Positions 6,226 to 13,913 of a stretch of 64,000 nucleotides of DNA are shown here, piece after piece. The position numbers and the translations under genes are program-made. Numbering within the stretch: the stretch's first letter is position 1; each line of letters opens with the position of its first letter. This stretch comes from Anaerococcus vaginimassiliensis. Its GTDB lineage: Bacteria > Bacillota > Clostridia > Tissierellales > Peptoniphilaceae. The notes beneath the pieces were generated by a model. That model made no database searches, was not told the origin of the DNA, and saw only the letters and a list, made by a program, of their open reading frames with translations. The stretch covers positions 186,001 to 250,000 of the forward strand of contig NZ_LR130844.1 of the NCBI RefSeq assembly GCF_900626155.1, written 5' to 3'.

Positions 6226-6458
6226 CATATCCTCCATGCTTCCCAAAATACTTTGTAATTCTTTATCATCTGGCAGTTTTTGTATTTGCCATTGTCAAAT
6301 ACCGCTATCTTCTCATCTAGATATATAAGCTTTGTATCCTGCTTTTTATCAGACTTTCTATTATCCCCTTGGCTCACTTGTAATTTATAACTCTCTCCCA
6401 ATTCTAAGTCTGGCCTCACTTTATTTTTTGGTATATCTGGTATCCTTTTAACGTGCAT
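6225..6458 (-). CDS. Small basic phage protein, 77 aa
   Basis: A basic protein beginning MHVKRIPDIPKNKVRPDLEL and ending in a strand-rich region (YKNCQMIKNYKVFWEAWRI). Its stop overlaps the start of the small membrane protein. Similar short proteins are frequent in clostridial phages next to RusA; the function is unknown. Confidence 0.5.
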   Translation of the reverse strand: MHVKRIPDIPKNKVRPDLELGESYKLQVSQGDNRKSDKKQDTKLIYLDEKIAVFDNGKYKNCQMIKNYKVFWEAWRI

Positions 6459-6502
6459 TTTTCTCCTCTTAATTTATACATATATTCATATTAAATCTTT
6501 AT

Positions 6503-6880
6503 TTATTCAGCTTTTTCTATTTCAATCTCAACTCTAGGACATTCTTTGTCGTATTTGACCCTTGATCCATCATGGGAAACTACAATCTTGCAGTTGTCAT
6601 CCTCGATAACTCCACAATCCGAAAGAATATCGCAAGTCGCAGCAAGTAAGTTTGTTAGGTCTACCCTGTGCTTGGTCTTTCTGTAGTACACGCATTTAAG
6701 GTTAATCGGGTAGTCTATTTTCTTCTTATACTTGCCCGTTATTTGCCTTCCGCAGTCTATTGCGTAGTCCTTGTATCTCTTGGACTGAGTCAAGAAAGGT
6801 TGCCCTGTCCTAGAGTTTTTGAAGATCTGCATTGAGTTTTTCTTAGTGGCTGGATTGCCATATAAAACTAATTTCATCAA
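6503..6880 (-). CDS. RusA-family Holliday junction resolvase
   Basis: A 125-residue protein matching RusA, a dimeric Mg-dependent endonuclease that cuts four-way DNA junctions. The N-terminal strand GNPATKKNSM, the motif HRVDLTNLLAATCDIL (Asp74, Asp84) and GVIEDDN (Asp94, Asp95) carry the acidic residues; one family Asp is Thr76 here, as I recall for other Firmicutes homologues. With YqaJ exonuclease, RecT and SSB it completes a phage recombination module. It overlaps the upstream gene by 4 nt. Confidence 0.8.
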   Translation of the reverse strand: MMKLVLYGNPATKKNSMQIFKNSRTGQPFLTQSKRYKDYAIDCGRQITGKYKKKIDYPINLKCVYYRKTKHRVDLTNLLAATCDILSDCGVIEDDNCKIVVSHDGSRVKYDKECPRVEIEIEKAE

Positions 6881-7071
6881 TCCTCCGCCTCACTTGCTGA
6901 GTTCTGTTCTCTTATCTCCTCAATTAATTCTAAAAAATTGTTAGCTATTACTTTATCTATATTTTTACAAGCCTTTTTCTTAAAAAAATTATTTTCCCAA
7001 GAATTTCCCATCTTGTAATCAGCTATCACAGTATCCATTTTGATTTTTTCAATATTGTTTATGTCCTTCAT
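6877..7071 (-). CDS. Phage protein of unknown function, 64 aa
   Basis: A helical protein (MKDINNIEKIKMDTVIADYK, ending LIEEIREQNSASEAED) placed between ssb and rusA. It overlaps rusA by 4 nt. No family recognised. Confidence 0.5.
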   Translation of the reverse strand: MKDINNIEKIKMDTVIADYKMGNSWENNFFKKKACKNIDKVIANNFLELIEEIREQNSASEAED

Positions 7072-7086
7072 AACTCCTCACTTGCT

Positions 7087-7578
7087 TTAGAACGGAATTC
7101 TTCCATCGTCTTCTATTTCCTGGAAATCATCTTCAAAGAAATCGTCCGTATTTTGCCCTGTATTAAAATCGCCACCATCGTTGGTATAATTACTCCTGTT
7201 TTGTCCTCTCATCGCTCCTGCGTTATTCTGTGCGTTGTTTCGACTATCTAGGAACTCAACTCTATCTGCGATTATGTCAGTAGTGTAAACTGTCTTACCT
7301 GTTTCCCTATCTAGGTAGGATCCTGTCTGAACTCTTCCAATAACTGCACATTGACTGCCTTTACTTAGGTAAGTGCTTGTATTTTCTGCCATCTTGCCGA
7401 AGACCATAATCCTTGGGAAGTCAGCGGTAGGCTTACCCGCCGACTCCATTTCTTGCCTTTTATCTCTTGATAGTCCCTTATCTACAGCAAGTGTAAAGGT
7501 ACATACCGCTTGTTGACTTTGTGTATATCTTAGTTCTGGGTCTCTGACTAAGCGACCGATTAGATTTACTGAGTTCAC
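7087..7578 (-). CDS. ssb: Phage single-stranded DNA-binding protein
   Basis: A 163-residue SSB. The OB fold spans residues 1-107: MNSVNLIGRLVRDPELRYT, VCTFTLAVDK, and GSQCAVIGRVQTGSYLDRET. A Gln/Asn/Gly-rich linker follows, and an acidic tail ends in EIEDDGRIPF, the canonical C-terminal peptide that recruits partner proteins. It coats single-stranded DNA in phage replication and recombination. The RecT protein of this phage has a similar acidic tail. Confidence 0.93.
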   Translation of the reverse strand: MNSVNLIGRLVRDPELRYTQSQQAVCTFTLAVDKGLSRDKRQEMESAGKPTADFPRIMVFGKMAENTSTYLSKGSQCAVIGRVQTGSYLDRETGKTVYTTDIIADRVEFLDSRNNAQNNAGAMRGQNRSNYTNDGGDFNTGQNTDDFFEDDFQEIEDDGRIPF

Positions 7579-7809
7579 CTATTCCTCCTCGTCTAATATC
7601 TCTGCATCCATAACACCTTCTGACATCTCTGCTACCAGCTTAAAGTTAGCCATTAGGACTTTATTTGATAAGCTTGTGAATGATTTTTGAGCCCTTTCAG
7701 CCATTTCGACGTCTTCTTGGTCAAACATTCCTTTTTCCACATCCTCGCTCATTGCAAGAATAATAGCTGTTAGTACTGCCATTTCGTCATTAGTAAATTC
7801 AATTTTCAT
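7579..7809 (-). CDS. Small acidic phage protein, 76 aa
   Basis: An acidic, helical protein (MKIEFTNDEMAVLTAIILAM, ending EMSEGVMDAEILDEEE). It directly abuts ssb (the stop is next to the ssb start) and follows the 57-codon gene. No family recognised; acidic helical phage proteins may be DNA mimics or partner adaptors, but this is speculation. Confidence 0.5.
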   Translation of the reverse strand: MKIEFTNDEMAVLTAIILAMSEDVEKGMFDQEDVEMAERAQKSFTSLSNKVLMANFKLVAEMSEGVMDAEILDEEE

Positions 7810-7811
7810 AG

Positions 7812-7985
7812 TTATCTCACATACTCCTTTTGATATTTTGCCATCATCTCTTTTAAGTTAGTTTTCCTTACCGCTATTTGTTGAGGAGTGGCTTCAATCT
7901 CGCCATCCTCCATCATCCCAATTATTGCTCTAAGTCTTTTTATATCTCTAAGTTTGGATCTGGCTCTTATGTCTTGATTTTCCAT
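7812..7985 (-). CDS. Small basic phage protein, 57 aa
   Basis: ATG at 7985 shares one base with the TGA stop of the replisome organizer gene; stop at 7812. The sequence MENQDIRARSKLRDIKRLRA is strongly basic and helical and is followed by a second helix (KTNLKEMMAKYQKEYVR). The tight coupling suggests a partner of the replication protein, possibly a loader-type factor, but no homology is evident. Confidence 0.6.
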   Translation of the reverse strand: MENQDIRARSKLRDIKRLRAIIGMMEDGEIEATPQQIAVRKTNLKEMMAKYQKEYVR

Positions 7986-8920
7986 CACATCCCCATTTCT
8001 CTTTTGATTTCTTCAAACTGCTTTCTAGTAGACTCAGATATACCGCCTCCAGCATCACTCGTGTTTTCGTAGCTATTAGGCTTTCTAGCTGGTTTTTTGT
8101 CTGTGTAGTTGCCTTCTAGGACTTTTACAAAATTGTTAGGTCTTACAAACCAATCAAAAGTTATAGCAAAGTCATTTACATATCCTTGTAAAAACCTTGA
8201 TTGTCTTATATTTTTTATTGCTTTGATTACATCATCAATCCCGTATTCATTTATTCTTGCAGTTAGCAGTTTATATCTCTTAGTGCCAGCATTTAAGGCA
8301 GTTACCTTTGGGATGTTATTATCTAGAGAGTTCCACAAACTAATTATTTGCTTGATTTGAGATGAGTTCATCGACTTTTTCTCAGTCTCTATATCTTTAT
8401 CTCTATATCTATCTCTAATCTCTATATCTCTATCTCTTATATCTGTGTAACATTTTTGAACATTGTTACGCTTATCTGTAACATTGTTACGCTCATCGCT
8501 ATTTAGAGTAGGGAGTTTCCTCTTGTTTTCAACGTCTATAGATTTTCTAGCTCTCATCTTTCGCATTCTAGTAGCTGCTTGTGTTTCTGAGCCTATCATC
8601 TCATCAATTTGATTCATGTAGAGTTCTCCAGTATCTAATCTTTCTACAAGACCGATATTTACAAAAAGCTCTAGGGCGACTCTAACTGTGTCTGTGTCAG
8701 TATTAGTCAGCCTTGCAAGAGATTTCACATCATAAGGCATAAGTCTTTGCCCAACATATCTTATAAGTCTGCCATCATCTGATAGGCTCTTTAGGAGCAG
8801 CTTTAAGTAGAAATTTACATAAGCCGCTCCGTTTTCTTGGTCTTCAATCCATTGGATTGTGTCATCATCGTAAAAGTCTTCTGGTAATTTCAACCAGTAA
8901 TACCTTTTTTTATCACTCAA
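7985..8920 (-). CDS. Phage replisome organizer (DnaD-like initiator)
   Basis: A 311-residue replication protein. Residues 1-110 match the phage replisome organizer N-terminal winged-helix domain (KKRYYWLKLPEDFYDDDTIQ and LARLTNTDTDTVRVALELFV). A low-complexity charged linker (about 160-182, alternating Arg, Asp, Ile, Glu) is followed by a C-terminal domain with FDWFVRPNNFVKVLEGNY, the ending typical of DnaD-like proteins that recruit helicase to the phage origin. The linker is encoded by a near-tandem repeat at 8,389-8,450. Confidence 0.8.
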   Translation of the reverse strand: MSDKKRYYWLKLPEDFYDDDTIQWIEDQENGAAYVNFYLKLLLKSLSDDGRLIRYVGQRLMPYDVKSLARLTNTDTDTVRVALELFVNIGLVERLDTGELYMNQIDEMIGSETQAATRMRKMRARKSIDVENKRKLPTLNSDERNNVTDKRNNVQKCYTDIRDRDIEIRDRYRDKDIETEKKSMNSSQIKQIISLWNSLDNNIPKVTALNAGTKRYKLLTARINEYGIDDVIKAIKNIRQSRFLQGYVNDFAITFDWFVRPNNFVKVLEGNYTDKKPARKPNSYENTSDAGGGISESTRKQFEEIKREMGM

Positions 8921-8929
8921 ATAGACCTC

Positions 8930-9808
8930 CTATTCCTCAACTGGCACAAAGTCATCTCCGAAGAAGTCATCTTGTTTGCTGTCTTTCTTATCCTCAATTA
9001 TTTCTCTAGTCTTTGGGTCAACATTATCTGGCACATCTTCTGCCACTACTTCATAGTCGACTTTGAATTCTCTATCCCCATCAGAGCCTTTGACGCTGTC
9101 TTTAAAGCTCGCATTGTCAAAAGTCATAGCTTGGGTTAGACCTTGAGACTCAATCGCTTTAGGAGCGTATTTTAGGACTTGTATTAAGCATGATTTCTTT
9201 GCCATGGAGTCGAAGTTGGTCTTCCATGGTCCACTGTGGTAACTTTTAGAGAATTTCTTTCCGTAGGTCTCTGCATCTTTTTTTGACATGTAGAAAACAT
9301 CTTGCCCACCATCTTTGGTTTGATAAATGGCGTAGTAGCCTATAACTTCTCCACTATCGCCAGTTAGACAAGGTTTGTGGCTTATCTCTCCTGTCCCATA
9401 ATTGATTGTGAAATCTTCATTCTCCCTCACTTCTCTTGCAGTAATTCTTTTAAATTGCCCCGTGTTGTAAGCAAGCTTTAAAAGTCCTTGATATCCAACT
9501 TGGAAGTTTACGGTATTTCCATAAGGAATTAGATAAGACTCGCCAAGTGGTGTGTTAAACTCTAGTCCTAATTGTGCTGAGTTCATAATTGCGGCAAGTA
9601 AGCTTTGCTGGGTACAATTAGCAAGCTTAGGATTAGAGCTTATAGCTGTCAAAGCAGTTCTTACGAACTTATCCACAGGTAAGTAGCTAGGTAGAGCATT
9701 TTGGATTTCTCCCTTCATACTCATCAGTAAGTCCCTTACTGTGTCTTGCTTGGTGTTCGCTGGTTTGTTTTGTGTGTTTTTCTTTAGTGCATTTTTTGCG
9801 TTAGTCAT
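8930..9808 (-). CDS. recT: RecT single-strand annealing recombinase
   Basis: A 292-residue RecT. The core shows LAAIMNSAQLGLEFNTPLGE, YLIPYGNTVNFQVGYQGLLK and KSCLIQVLKYAPKA, the signature segments of the family. RecT anneals complementary single strands exposed by its partner exonuclease, here the YqaJ protein whose gene overlaps by 8 nt. The C-terminus (QDDFFGDDFVPVEE) is an acidic tail resembling the tail of the phage SSB. Confidence 0.95.
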   Translation of the reverse strand: MTNAKNALKKNTQNKPANTKQDTVRDLLMSMKGEIQNALPSYLPVDKFVRTALTAISSNPKLANCTQQSLLAAIMNSAQLGLEFNTPLGESYLIPYGNTVNFQVGYQGLLKLAYNTGQFKRITAREVRENEDFTINYGTGEISHKPCLTGDSGEVIGYYAIYQTKDGGQDVFYMSKKDAETYGKKFSKSYHSGPWKTNFDSMAKKSCLIQVLKYAPKAIESQGLTQAMTFDNASFKDSVKGSDGDREFKVDYEVVAEDVPDNVDPKTREIIEDKKDSKQDDFFGDDFVPVEE

Positions 9809-10736
9809 TTGCCGTCTCCTTTATAGAAAATCTCCTGTACTCTGATTGTCTTGTATATTCTTTGTATAAATTTGGCTCTTTTTCCTTAAATTTCTTACTG
9901 TCAAATCTGTTACTTACATAAGGCTTATATGATACAGATATGAAGTCATTAGACCCAAAGTTGTTATCCTTTAGCTGTAGTTTGATCTTCTGTTCAAACT
10001 CTTTATTGTCTGCTTCTAGGGTCTTTATAAGGTCTTTTCTCTCCTTGTAAGCCTCATAGTCTGTCTTATCTACTTCAAGGCTTACCTCTTCTTCTTGGCC
10101 GCCTTTAAATCTTTCTTTTAAAGCTTTATCGTATTCGCTTGTCCCGTCTGGTGCTGGAATCTCTCCTTTTAGCACGTAGTTTTCCCAAAAATCTATTTCT
10201 TGGGATTTTAACATCTCGATAACTTCTTCATCTCTTGGAATTTCTCTTATGATGAAATCAGTTGAGAATATCAAGCAAGCTATATAACATTTTTCAGCCC
10301 CTGTTACCATCATGTAGTGGTGGCATTGTAGTTCATAGTTTATTGGTATTGCTCCATCATCCCACTTGTTTTTTGCGTATGGGCTTGTAGTTTTACACTC
10401 TAGGATGGCGTTTTCTCCTACTACTTCCCTATCTATATCAGCTAGTAGATAAGGATGGTCTGTATCTACCATCATAAAATTATTTCGCCTTACTTTCTTG
10501 CCTGTAGCTTCTGTAAATCTTTTTGCTACATAGTCTTCAAGGTCTCGTCCCTGTCTTAAAATCTCATTGTCTATATCTTTTGTGACTTGACCCGTCTTTT
10601 CAAAATATAGCTGGGCTTTAGATTTCCATGGATTGAGTCCACAGGCGGCAGCTGCATCTGATCCACCTATTCCTTTTTTTCTAAGTTCAAGCCATTCTTC
10701 ACGGGTAAGTGTTGAAACATTAGCGATTTTCTCCAT
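9801..10736 (-). CDS. YqaJ-family (lambda-type) exonuclease
   Basis: A 311-residue PD-(D/E)XK nuclease. The motifs GIGGSDAAAACGLNPW near the start, PYLLADIDRE (catalytic Asp) and ILECKTT (ExK) are all present, followed by a coiled C-terminal part. These enzymes resect double-stranded DNA ends 5' to 3' and hand the strand to RecT. Gene order exonuclease-RecT with overlap is standard. The start ATG overlaps the stop of the upstream gene by one base. Confidence 0.9.
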   Translation of the reverse strand: MEKIANVSTLTREEWLELRKKGIGGSDAAAACGLNPWKSKAQLYFEKTGQVTKDIDNEILRQGRDLEDYVAKRFTEATGKKVRRNNFMMVDTDHPYLLADIDREVVGENAILECKTTSPYAKNKWDDGAIPINYELQCHHYMMVTGAEKCYIACLIFSTDFIIREIPRDEEVIEMLKSQEIDFWENYVLKGEIPAPDGTSEYDKALKERFKGGQEEEVSLEVDKTDYEAYKERKDLIKTLEADNKEFEQKIKLQLKDNNFGSNDFISVSYKPYVSNRFDSKKFKEKEPNLYKEYTRQSEYRRFSIKETAND

Positions 10737-11008
10737 TACATAAGCCCCTTATAGTATTGTTCTTTCAGAATTCTTTCGTCTTCTTTCTCTTCCTCATCTA
10801 TCCTTCTAAGGTAAGCCTTATCGTCTTCATCTAGTTCGCCCTCTTCGATATCCTCGAATTCAATATCTTTTATCTTACAGTTTTCGGAAACTTGAAATCT
10901 TTCTTTCAAAGCCTCTTCTATATCCCCGTCGTAGCCTTCTTCTATAGCTTGTAGCGGGATATCTACTTCATCTTCTACATATAGGATCTTTGTAAATTTA
11001 ACTTTCAT
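10736..11008 (-). CDS. Acidic phage protein, 90 aa
   Basis: Very acidic (stretches such as DIEFEDIEEGELDEDDKAYL), with an N-terminal strand MKVKFTKILYVEDEVDIP. It is coupled to the exonuclease gene. The charge profile would suit a DNA mimic that modulates a nuclease, such as RecBCD/AddAB inhibitors do, but there is no sequence evidence for that. Confidence 0.5.
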   Translation of the reverse strand: MKVKFTKILYVEDEVDIPLQAIEEGYDGDIEEALKERFQVSENCKIKDIEFEDIEEGELDEDDKAYLRRIDEEEKEDERILKEQYYKGLM

Positions 11009-11190
11009 AGCCTATTTGCTCCTCTTAGTAGCGTTTCTTTACCTTCAATTACAACTTCAATAATTTCTATCTTGTCTTCTCTGCTATCTTCACTAGTTTT
11101 AGTTTTTAGCCAATCTCTTAAATTCTTCAAATCCTCAATTTTTAGAGATTGTATGGCATCCGCAAATTCGCATCTTCTTTTAAAATTCAT
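11005..11190 (-). CDS. Small phage protein, 61 aa
   Basis: A helical protein (MNFKRRCEFADAIQSLKIED, ending VVIEGKETLLRGANRL) overlapping the next gene by 4 nt. No family recognised. Confidence 0.5.
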   Translation of the reverse strand: MNFKRRCEFADAIQSLKIEDLKNLRDWLKTKTSEDSREDKIEIIEVVIEGKETLLRGANRL

Positions 11191-11247
11191 CTTTACTCCT
11201 TCTTAGCTATAAGGTATAATCCTTACATAGCTTATTTTATATGTCCC

Positions 11248-11445
11248 TTAGTATGTGCTAGGGGCTTTTTTATTGTCTTCATATACTCCAGCATCTTCTG
11301 GAAACATCTCTCTTATATATCCACAAATTTTCTTATGCTCTCTTTTTCTGCTTCTTAAATCAATCCCTTCTACTACTTTTAACTCTGGTCTTTTGTTTCT
11401 TCTGTTTGCTTTTTTGTTTTTTCTACTAAATAATTTCATTGTCAT
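11248..11445 (-). CDS. Small basic phage protein, 65 aa
   Basis: The start is placed at the ATG at 11,445, with AAGGAG 6 nt upstream; the open frame extends further but without a ribosome binding site. The protein is rich in Lys/Arg (KLFSRKNKKANRRNKRPELK), likely nucleic-acid binding, ending with YEDNKKAPSTY. No family recognised. Confidence 0.5.
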   Translation of the reverse strand: MTMKLFSRKNKKANRRNKRPELKVVEGIDLRSRKREHKKICGYIREMFPEDAGVYEDNKKAPSTY

Positions 11446-11455
11446 TTTCATCTCC

Positions 11456-11659
11456 TTATTTAAATAAATCTTTATTTCCTGCCAAACACTTTTCAAAGGC
11501 ATTTTTATCTACTAAAAACACCCACTTGCCACTTTTCTGTTGATATCCTGTGGCAAAAGATAATTTGTTATTTCTTATAGCTTGCCTCATGGATTCCGCA
11601 TCCCAACCCATACGATCGCTTGCTTCTGGTAGGCTTATAAGATAGTCACTTCTTGCCAC
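11456..11659 (-). CDS. Excisionase-like small HTH protein
   Basis: A 67-residue protein with a MerR/Xis-type winged-helix pattern: YLISLPEASDRMGWDAESMR, then QAIRNNKLSF, then the wing WVFLVDKNAFEKCL. Such proteins are often annotated as excisionase-family or DNA-binding proteins and bind phage DNA to direct excision or regulate early genes. Its position after the antirepressor is compatible with either. Confidence 0.5.
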   Translation of the reverse strand: MARSDYLISLPEASDRMGWDAESMRQAIRNNKLSFATGYQQKSGKWVFLVDKNAFEKCLAGNKDLFK

Positions 11660-11670
11660 TTATGTCCTCC

Positions 11671-12447
11671 TTAAACTCTTTCTATCATTGGTAAGTATCC
11701 ATTTTTCTTAAGCTCTTCATATAGGAAAATTCTTCCTTTTTGAGTCCATTTAGTAAGTAGTTTTACATCTGTAGTTCCATCTTTTTTAGGGTATACATGA
11801 GTTTCTGAACTTGTATATCCTTTATCTTGAATATTTGCATATAGTAGCCATTGACCGCCCTGGTTGTATTGAATTTTTAACTCGTGGAGTAGTTTATTCA
11901 TCTGTCGGGCACTCATTCCGTAGTCTTTAGCTATGGAGCTAACTTTTATTAGTGATTTGTTTTGTAGTATTTTATCTACATAATCAGCTTTAGGTTTTAA
12001 CTCTCCTATGATTTGGTCTTTTTGCTTTCCTTCCAGTTTTAGCCTTTCGATACTTTTGTTTGCAATTATTATTGCCCTTGCCAAGATCTCTTCATCGCTC
12101 TCGCCTTTTTTAGTCACCATGTATCCGCCATCTCTTCTTATAGCAGGTAAGACCTCTGCGGTTACCCATCTTTTAAATTCTTTGGCTTTCTCCATTTTTG
12201 ATGAAAAGATTAGGGAGTATAAACCTGATTCATTAATTACATACATTTTTCTTTTTTGACCTGACCCGCTAATTTGGCGGGTTAGCTTATCTTCAGAATC
12301 AACATGTTTTCTTAATGCACCATCAGTATCTTTGTATTCTAAAATCTCAGCTACATCTTTACCTACAAACCATGGCTCGCTATTTTCATCTACAATCGTT
12401 CTTATTTCTCCAAATTCTTCATTATTAAAAATTTTTAAATCTTTCAT
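11671..12447 (-). CDS. BRO-N / KilA-C phage antirepressor
   Basis: A 258-residue antirepressor. Residues 1-110 are the BRO-N domain (EFGEIRTIVDENSEPWFVGK, DVAEILEYKD, then SGLYSLIFSSKMEKAKEFKR). The C-terminal half is the KilA-C/ANT domain (YGMSARQMNKLLHELKIQYN, then TKWTQKGRIFLYEELKKNGY). Such proteins inactivate the prophage repressor and trigger induction. An operator-like site related to those flanking the repressor gene lies about 46 bp upstream (12,493-12,511), suggesting CI keeps it silent. RBS is GGAGGGATA. Confidence 0.85.
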   Translation of the reverse strand: MKDLKIFNNEEFGEIRTIVDENSEPWFVGKDVAEILEYKDTDGALRKHVDSEDKLTRQISGSGQKRKMYVINESGLYSLIFSSKMEKAKEFKRWVTAEVLPAIRRDGGYMVTKKGESDEEILARAIIIANKSIERLKLEGKQKDQIIGELKPKADYVDKILQNKSLIKVSSIAKDYGMSARQMNKLLHELKIQYNQGGQWLLYANIQDKGYTSSETHVYPKKDGTTDVKLLTKWTQKGRIFLYEELKKNGYLPMIERV

Positions 12448-12482
12448 TATCCCTCCAACTTATATAGGTTTTAATTTTAAAT

Positions 12483-12734
12483 TCACGACCTTATACACGT
12501 ATTAATTGTATTTTTAGGTAAAAAAATATCATCAATACCAACCCCAAAATAATCAGCTATTTTCTTAGCGGTAGTAAGACTCATAGCTGAAGAATTTTCA
12601 GCTCTACTTATAGTCTGTTGAGTAAGCCCCACAGCCTCCGCCAATTCTTTCTGGCTAATATTCTTCATAGCCCTATATACTCTTATATTATTTCCTTTAC
12701 TTTTATTATCTATTATAACACTCACCCCCTTCAA
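12483..12734 (-). CDS. Cro/CI-type HTH regulator
   Basis: An 83-residue Xre-family protein with a clear helix-turn-helix (KNISQKELAEAVGLTQQTIS then MSLTTAKKIADYFGVGIDDI). The frame opens with a TTG at 12,734 after GGGGAG; a GTG three codons later is an alternative. The last codons contain an operator-like sequence. Divergent from the DUF4145 gene, it probably regulates one or both by binding the dyad at 12,744-12,771. Confidence 0.8.
   Translation of the reverse strand: MKGVSVIIDNKSKGNNIRVYRAMKNISQKELAEAVGLTQQTISRAENSSAMSLTTAKKIADYFGVGIDDIFLPKNTINTCIRS
12493..12511. promoter_or_regulatory. Operator-like site upstream of the antirepressor gene
   Basis: ATACACGTATTAATTGTAT is 15 of 19 positions palindromic and shares ATACAC..(T)TTAATTGT with the sites at 14,534 and 14,595 beside the repressor gene. 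It lies in the last codons of the small HTH gene. Confidence 0.6.
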
Positions 12735-12743
12735 ATCTCCCCT

Positions 12744-12771
12744 TTAGTGTATAATATAAGTAAAACACTAA
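12744..12771. promoter_or_regulatory. Promoter -10 and dyad operator before the DUF4145 gene
   Basis: TTAGTGT (12,744-12,750) and ACACTAA (12,765-12,771) are inverted arms that enclose the TATAAT at 12,750-12,755 of the plus-strand promoter. No good -35 is visible, as in many activated or tightly repressed promoters. Confidence 0.5.
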
Positions 12772-12781
12772 GGAGAAAACA

Positions 12782-13447
12782 ATGACAAACATTCCAACAA
12801 CAATTTTATACTATGATAATCTAGAATTAGATGTTCCTAAAGTCTGCCCTCATTGCCACAAAGAGATGGTTCCTACAATAGTAACCAAATCTGAGATTGT
12901 AAAATCTTCTGGTCAAAAGGTATTTGCTGTACTACTCAGATGCCATATCTGCTCTAGCTTTTATGCTGCAGAGTATATATACAGCAATAAAAGTGGAAAT
13001 ATAAATCAAACTTTAGTTCCTTATCACTATTCGCCAACTGTGGACTTAGATATTCCTAATAATATAAAAGAAATATCTGAATACTTCGAAGATATCTACA
13101 CTCAATCAGAATCTGCTTATCAGCTAGGTTTAAAGCAAATTGCAGGTATGGGTTATAGAAAATCTATCGAATTCTTAGTTAAGGACTTTTTAATATTTCT
13201 CAATCCAAAAGATACTGATAAAATTTTAAAATTAACTCTTGACAATGCTATTTCTAAAATAGATAATGAAAAACTTCAAAACCTAGCCAGGATGACTAAT
13301 TACTTGGGCAACGACCAAACTCATATCAGAACCTTACATCCAACTAAAGACATTGATGACCTTAGAGATTTTCTAAAAAATCTAGTCCTTCTTATATCTT
13401 TTGAAATCAATTATCACGATGGATTAGACACTATCTTATCAAACTGA
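12782..13447 (+). CDS. DUF4145-type protein with zinc ribbon
   Basis: A 221-residue protein. CPHCHKEM (residue 22 on) and CHIC (about 56) form a zinc ribbon; the second half (LGLKQIAGMGYRKSIEFLVK and LARMTNYLGNDQTHIR) is the helical DUF4145 domain, found alone or fused to restriction and defence proteins. Its placement in the lysogeny region, transcribed with the repressor strand and against the early genes, suits a lysogen-expressed cargo gene. RBS AAGGAGAAAAC precedes the ATG. Its 3' end overlaps the convergent gene by 34 bp. Confidence 0.65.
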   Translation: MTNIPTTILYYDNLELDVPKVCPHCHKEMVPTIVTKSEIVKSSGQKVFAVLLRCHICSSFYAAEYIYSNKSGNINQTLVPYHYSPTVDLDIPNNIKEISEYFEDIYTQSESAYQLGLKQIAGMGYRKSIEFLVKDFLIFLNPKDTDKILKLTLDNAISKIDNEKLQNLARMTNYLGNDQTHIRTLHPTKDIDDLRDFLKNLVLLISFEINYHDGLDTILSN

Positions 13448-13638
13448 TCAAGTGTATCAAGTTTGCCGACATACCTCCCGTTCGTAGTGTAAAACTCCTT
13501 TACCTCCCTTTGAAGCTCATCATAATCATTTTCTATATCATAAGTCACTTCTATAATAGAGGTGACTTTTATTCCTTTTGGAACAACCTCACTTCCTGTT
13601 CTTTTATCTAAATCATTTAATAAATTATTATCTTTCAT
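13414..13638 (-). CDS. Small prophage protein, 74 aa
   Basis: MKDNNLLNDLDKRTGSEVVP is followed by the strands IKVTSIIEVTYDI and a helix (DYDELQREVKEFYT). It ends within the 3' end of the DUF4145 gene on the opposite strand. A GAGGAAAAT lies before the ATG. Function unknown. Confidence 0.55.
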   Translation of the reverse strand: MKDNNLLNDLDKRTGSEVVPKGIKVTSIIEVTYDIENDYDELQREVKEFYTTNGRYVGKLDTLDQFDKIVSNPS

Positions 13639-13647
13639 ATTTTCCTC

Positions 13648-13833
13648 TTAATCTTCGTATAATTGCCACCAGTTAACTTGAAAATATTCTCCAATCTTCT
13701 TAGCTTTATCAACTGGTAAATTTCTGCGTCCTGTTTCATAAGTGCTTATAGTTTTCTCACTCACTCCAATAGCCTTCCCCAACTCTTCTTGCGTAACTTT
13801 TTTCTTCAATCTTAATTGTGTTAATTTCTTCAT
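13648..13833 (-). CDS. Xre-family HTH regulator, 61 aa
   Basis: Almost the whole protein is one helix-turn-helix domain (KKVTQEELGKAIGVSEKTIS then LPVDKAKKIGEYFQVNWWQL). It is divergent from the 82-codon gene at 13,914 across a dyad-containing promoter region (13,863-13,886), the expected site of autoregulation. The nearest GGAG lies an unusually long 14 nt before the ATG. Confidence 0.75.
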   Translation of the reverse strand: MKKLTQLRLKKKVTQEELGKAIGVSEKTISTYETGRRNLPVDKAKKIGEYFQVNWWQLYED

Positions 13834-13862
13834 ACTATATCTTGTATCTCCTTTTTAATTTA

Positions 13863-13886
13863 ACTACTATATGTAGTATAATAGTA
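13863..13886. promoter_or_regulatory. Dyad operator in divergent promoter region
   Basis: ACTAC (13,863-13,867) and GTAGT (13,873-13,877) flank TATAT and are followed by TATAAT-like sequence for the plus-strand gene. Likely target of the Xre protein encoded at 13,648. Confidence 0.45.
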
Positions 13887-13913
13887 TTATATTTATGGAA
13901 AGGAGGTGAAACT

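Noticed and set aside
8389-8450. Short repeated CTCTATATCT units as a CRISPR-like array
   Set aside because: Repeats are about 10 bp with no spacers and lie in frame within a coding linker.
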